Assembly: GCA_910589635.1 (NCBI GenBank) | Contig: CAJUTD010000023.1 | Location: 10,704-17,607, forward strand | Reading direction: 5' to 3' | Length of the DNA: 6,904 nucleotides | DNA from: an uncultured Lachnospiraceae bacterium | Lineage (GTDB): Bacteria; Bacillota; Clostridia; Lachnospirales; Lachnospiraceae | Part shown: positions 6,473 to 6,904 of the stretch, piece after piece | Layout: each line of letters starts with the position of its first letter | Numbering within the stretch: the stretch's first letter is position 1 | Translations under genes and position numbers: made by a program | The notes under the pieces: generated by a model | Databases searched by the model: none | What the model was told of the DNA's origin: nothing | Seen by the model: the letters and a program-made list of their open reading frames with translations, nothing else

Positions 6473-6827
6473 TACGCATCACAGAATGGATCAGGTAAAT
6501 CGGGCAAAACAGTTCATGCCTTTTGACGCCTTAAAAGGCTTTCGAGAAGCGCTTGCAGAAAAAGAGAGGCTTCTTGTACCTAAAAAAGAATTGAGCGAGG
6601 AGCGCAAAGCGGAACTCGACAGCATATTGCACCAAATCTGCCGGGCGGACGTCATTACTGCTGAATATTTTCGCGATGGGGAATATGTGCAGGTGACGGG
6701 GGAGGTTTCCGGTATAGATGAAATACACAGGGCGTTAAAAATCGCCGGCATGGCGATTCCTATCGCTGATATCTCTGATTTGCAGAGGCCGACTAGTCCA
6801 TCTTTATTTTCCGGTATGGGAAAATAG
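6465..6827 (+). CDS. YolD-like protein, partner gene of the Y-family polymerase
   Basis: This 120-residue soluble protein begins eight bases before the polymerase stop codon, in a different frame. It carries the N-terminal RAKQFMPFDALKGFREAL motif (residues 13-30) typical of clostridial YolD-like proteins. A charged helix (about 31-58, LVPKKELSEERKAELDSI) follows. Next comes the beta-rich core with EYFRDGEYVQVTGEVSGID (about 67-85), and then IPIADISDL (about 104-112). YolD-like genes lie next to UvrX/YqjW-type polymerases in Bacillota and have been proposed, from genomic context, as functional counterparts of UmuD, the accessory subunit of E. coli Pol V. There is no sign of the UmuD serine-lysine self-cleavage domain. 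The biochemical role is unproven. The last 8-10 residues (SPSLFSGMGK) fall outside the recognisable domain. The start is GTG; an ATG at 6486 is the alternative. Confidence 0.85.
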   Translation: MNNTHHRMDQVNRAKQFMPFDALKGFREALAEKERLLVPKKELSEERKAELDSILHQICRADVITAEYFRDGEYVQVTGEVSGIDEIHRALKIAGMAIPIADISDLQRPTSPSLFSGMGK

Positions 6828-6904
6828 CCAAGACGAAAAAGCGTCTCTTGCCATTTGGCTGCGGCTGCGGGATATGGGAAGTTTTTCACCGTCTGATAAC
6901 AGAA
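6828..6904 (+). other. Window end: no supported gene; weak hairpin after yolD-like gene
   Basis: CAAGACG (6829-6835) and CGTCT followed by CTTG (6841-6850) can form a short, bulged hairpin just after the stop codon. No T-run follows, so it is not a convincing terminator. One forward frame (codons beginning at 6829) stays open to the window edge without a credible start or ribosome binding site. The hexamer GGCTGC occurs twice in tandem at 6857-6868. Nothing firmer can be said. Confidence 0.25.

Noticed and set aside
6829..6850. Terminator after the YolD-like gene
   Set aside because: The stem is short and bulged, and no T-run follows.
6857..6870. Tandem GGCTGC repeat
   Set aside because: Only two copies and a partial third, too short to mean more than chance.
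6491..6889. Minus-strand 132-codon frame opposite the YolD-like gene
   Set aside because: The plus-strand product matches the YolD-like family and is coupled to the polymerase. The antisense product has no recognisable motif.

Overview
The window looks like chromosomal or integrated accessory DNA from a low-to-moderate GC member of the Bacillota, most likely a Clostridia/Lachnospiraceae-type gut bacterium. This is an inference from four things: strong AGGAGG-type ribosome binding sites, a Bce-type peptide-resistance exporter, a YolD-like partner for a Y-family polymerase, and a clostridial-style chemoreceptor. No rRNA, tRNA, CRISPR array, transposase or integrase is visible.

Layout, left to right. 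(1) Positions 1-627 hold the 3' part of a gene that runs in from the left edge. It encodes a divergent macro domain most like the macro domain of type II Thoeris effectors (ThsA_Macro). (2) Positions 704-3203 hold a two-gene operon with a 14-base overlap. It encodes an MJ/LolD-class ATPase and a large FtsX-type permease, together a BceAB-like exporter. The permease appears to have 8 rather than 10 membrane helices, and no two-component system is beside it. (3) Positions 3207-3251 form a perfect 14-bp hairpin that can end transcription from both sides. (4) Positions 4958-3279 (minus strand) encode a complete transmembrane methyl-accepting chemotaxis protein. (5) Positions 4959-5206 are the only sizeable non-coding gap. 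It carries putative back-to-back promoters whose -35 boxes form an inverted repeat, and a small hairpin in the receptor's leader. (6) Positions 5207-6827 hold a Y-family translesion DNA polymerase overlapping a YolD-like gene, a mutagenesis cassette analogous in layout to umuC with a small partner. The last 77 bases contain no gene that can be supported.

The modules are functionally independent: possible phage defence, envelope stress or peptide resistance, chemotaxis, and translesion synthesis. The best candidate for something under-described is the macro-domain gene at the left edge, because its N-terminal part and its likely partners lie outside the window. Second are the reduced-topology Bce-like permease and the shared divergent promoter. 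All family assignments were made by reading motifs by eye; no database search was possible.
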